From Bacteroidales bacterium (GTDB lineage Bacteria; Bacteroidota; Bacteroidia; Bacteroidales; UBA932), in assembly GCA_017471045.1 (NCBI GenBank), contig JAFUWZ010000017.1, forward strand, positions 27,146-91,145: DNA of 64,000 nucleotides, read 5' to 3'. The notes beneath the pieces were generated by a model. The model was not told the origin of the DNA and did not search any database. It saw nothing but the letters and a program-made list of their open reading frames with translations. This document shows positions 63,807 to 64,000 of this stretch, piece after piece. Every line of letters starts with the position of its first letter. Within the stretch, counting starts at the first letter, position 1. The translations under genes and the position numbers were made by a program.

Positions 63807-63887
63807 AAAGTCCAGGGCCGTGACTGCGGAGTGCATTCCCCGAAAGGGGTAAAACTTCAGCACTCCGCAGTCGCGGCCCTGGACTTT
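63807..63887. repeat. Long hairpin element, copy 2 (conserved head, variable arms)
   Basis: Left arm 63807-63834 and right arm 63860-63887 are complementary over 28 bp with a single difference that would be a G-U wobble in RNA. The 25-nt head (63835-63859) is the reverse complement of the head of copy 1, apart from one inserted base and the outermost base. The arms begin with a similar CCAGG-CCG base but otherwise differ from copy 1. It is 33 nt after the GH127 stop. Downstream, 63888-64000, I see no supportable gene. Confidence 0.88.
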
Positions 63888-64000
63888 TCATTGACCAATC
63901 CCCAACGCATCGGATATTTTCGTGCCATTTCTAGATAACCCGTCCCGATGTTTATTGAGGTATAACAATGGTCCGGACCTGTCCCGCCATTCTTTTGCGA

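Noticed and set aside
63969-64000. Start of a further gene at the right edge
   Set aside because: An ATG opens a frame to the window end, but only about ten codons are visible, without a recognisable signal sequence or ribosome site.

Overview
The window is a gene-dense, GC-rich piece of a Bacteroidota chromosome, most likely from the order Bacteroidales. The evidence is: SusC/SusD pairs, Oar-like TonB-dependent receptors, BACON-domain and DUF5689 lipoproteins, a GldH-like lipoprotein, a DUF2723 protein, FecR/ECF regulation, and promoters of the Bacteroidota type (TTG or TTTG, about 19-21 nt, then TAnnTTTG). Genus cannot be fixed from the sequence. No rRNA, tRNA or CRISPR array was seen.

Region 1 (1-22.3 kb) is mostly core genome. 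It holds the 3' part of a DUF2723 membrane protein, a convergent pair of a SAM methyltransferase and an acyl-ACP thioesterase, pgk-lgt, and a tripartite RND efflux operon (TolC, adaptor, pump) that ends in a small PII-like protein. A long housekeeping operon follows: trxA, a beta-barrel protein, a LOG protein, a polyprenyl synthase, holB, ricT, a gldH-like gene and trmB. Then come miaA, smpB and metK. Between smpB and metK sits a RAYT-type (REP-associated Y1) transposase gene bracketed by short degenerate repeats, which looks like an autonomous REP/RAYT unit.

Region 2 (22.4-45 kb) is a surface and secreted-protein region. It carries three Oar-like TonB-dependent receptors without SusD partners, a nucleotide pyrophosphatase/phosphodiesterase-like lipoprotein, two large BACON/OB-fold lipoproteins, a BACON-NUC nuclease, an endonuclease/exonuclease/phosphatase protein, a DUF5689 lipoprotein and an M3 peptidase lipoprotein. 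From 27.1 to 43.4 kb all genes run in one direction with very small gaps. The composition suggests a cell-surface apparatus that degrades and imports extracellular nucleic acid, or nucleoprotein. That function is inference.

Region 3 (45-63.8 kb) is a polysaccharide utilisation locus with two SusC/SusD pairs and an ECF sigma/FecR pair between them. It continues with a GH106-type rhamnosidase, an SGNH esterase and a GH127-type beta-L-arabinofuranosidase, which together point to a pectic, rhamnose- and arabinose-containing glycan. The second SusC is unusual: a coiled-coil linker and an OmpA-like peptidoglycan-binding domain are fused in frame behind its barrel.

Two long hairpins, at about 11.93-12.01 kb and 63.81-63.89 kb, have nearly identical 23-25 nt heads but different self-complementary arms. 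They look like two members of one structured repeat family.
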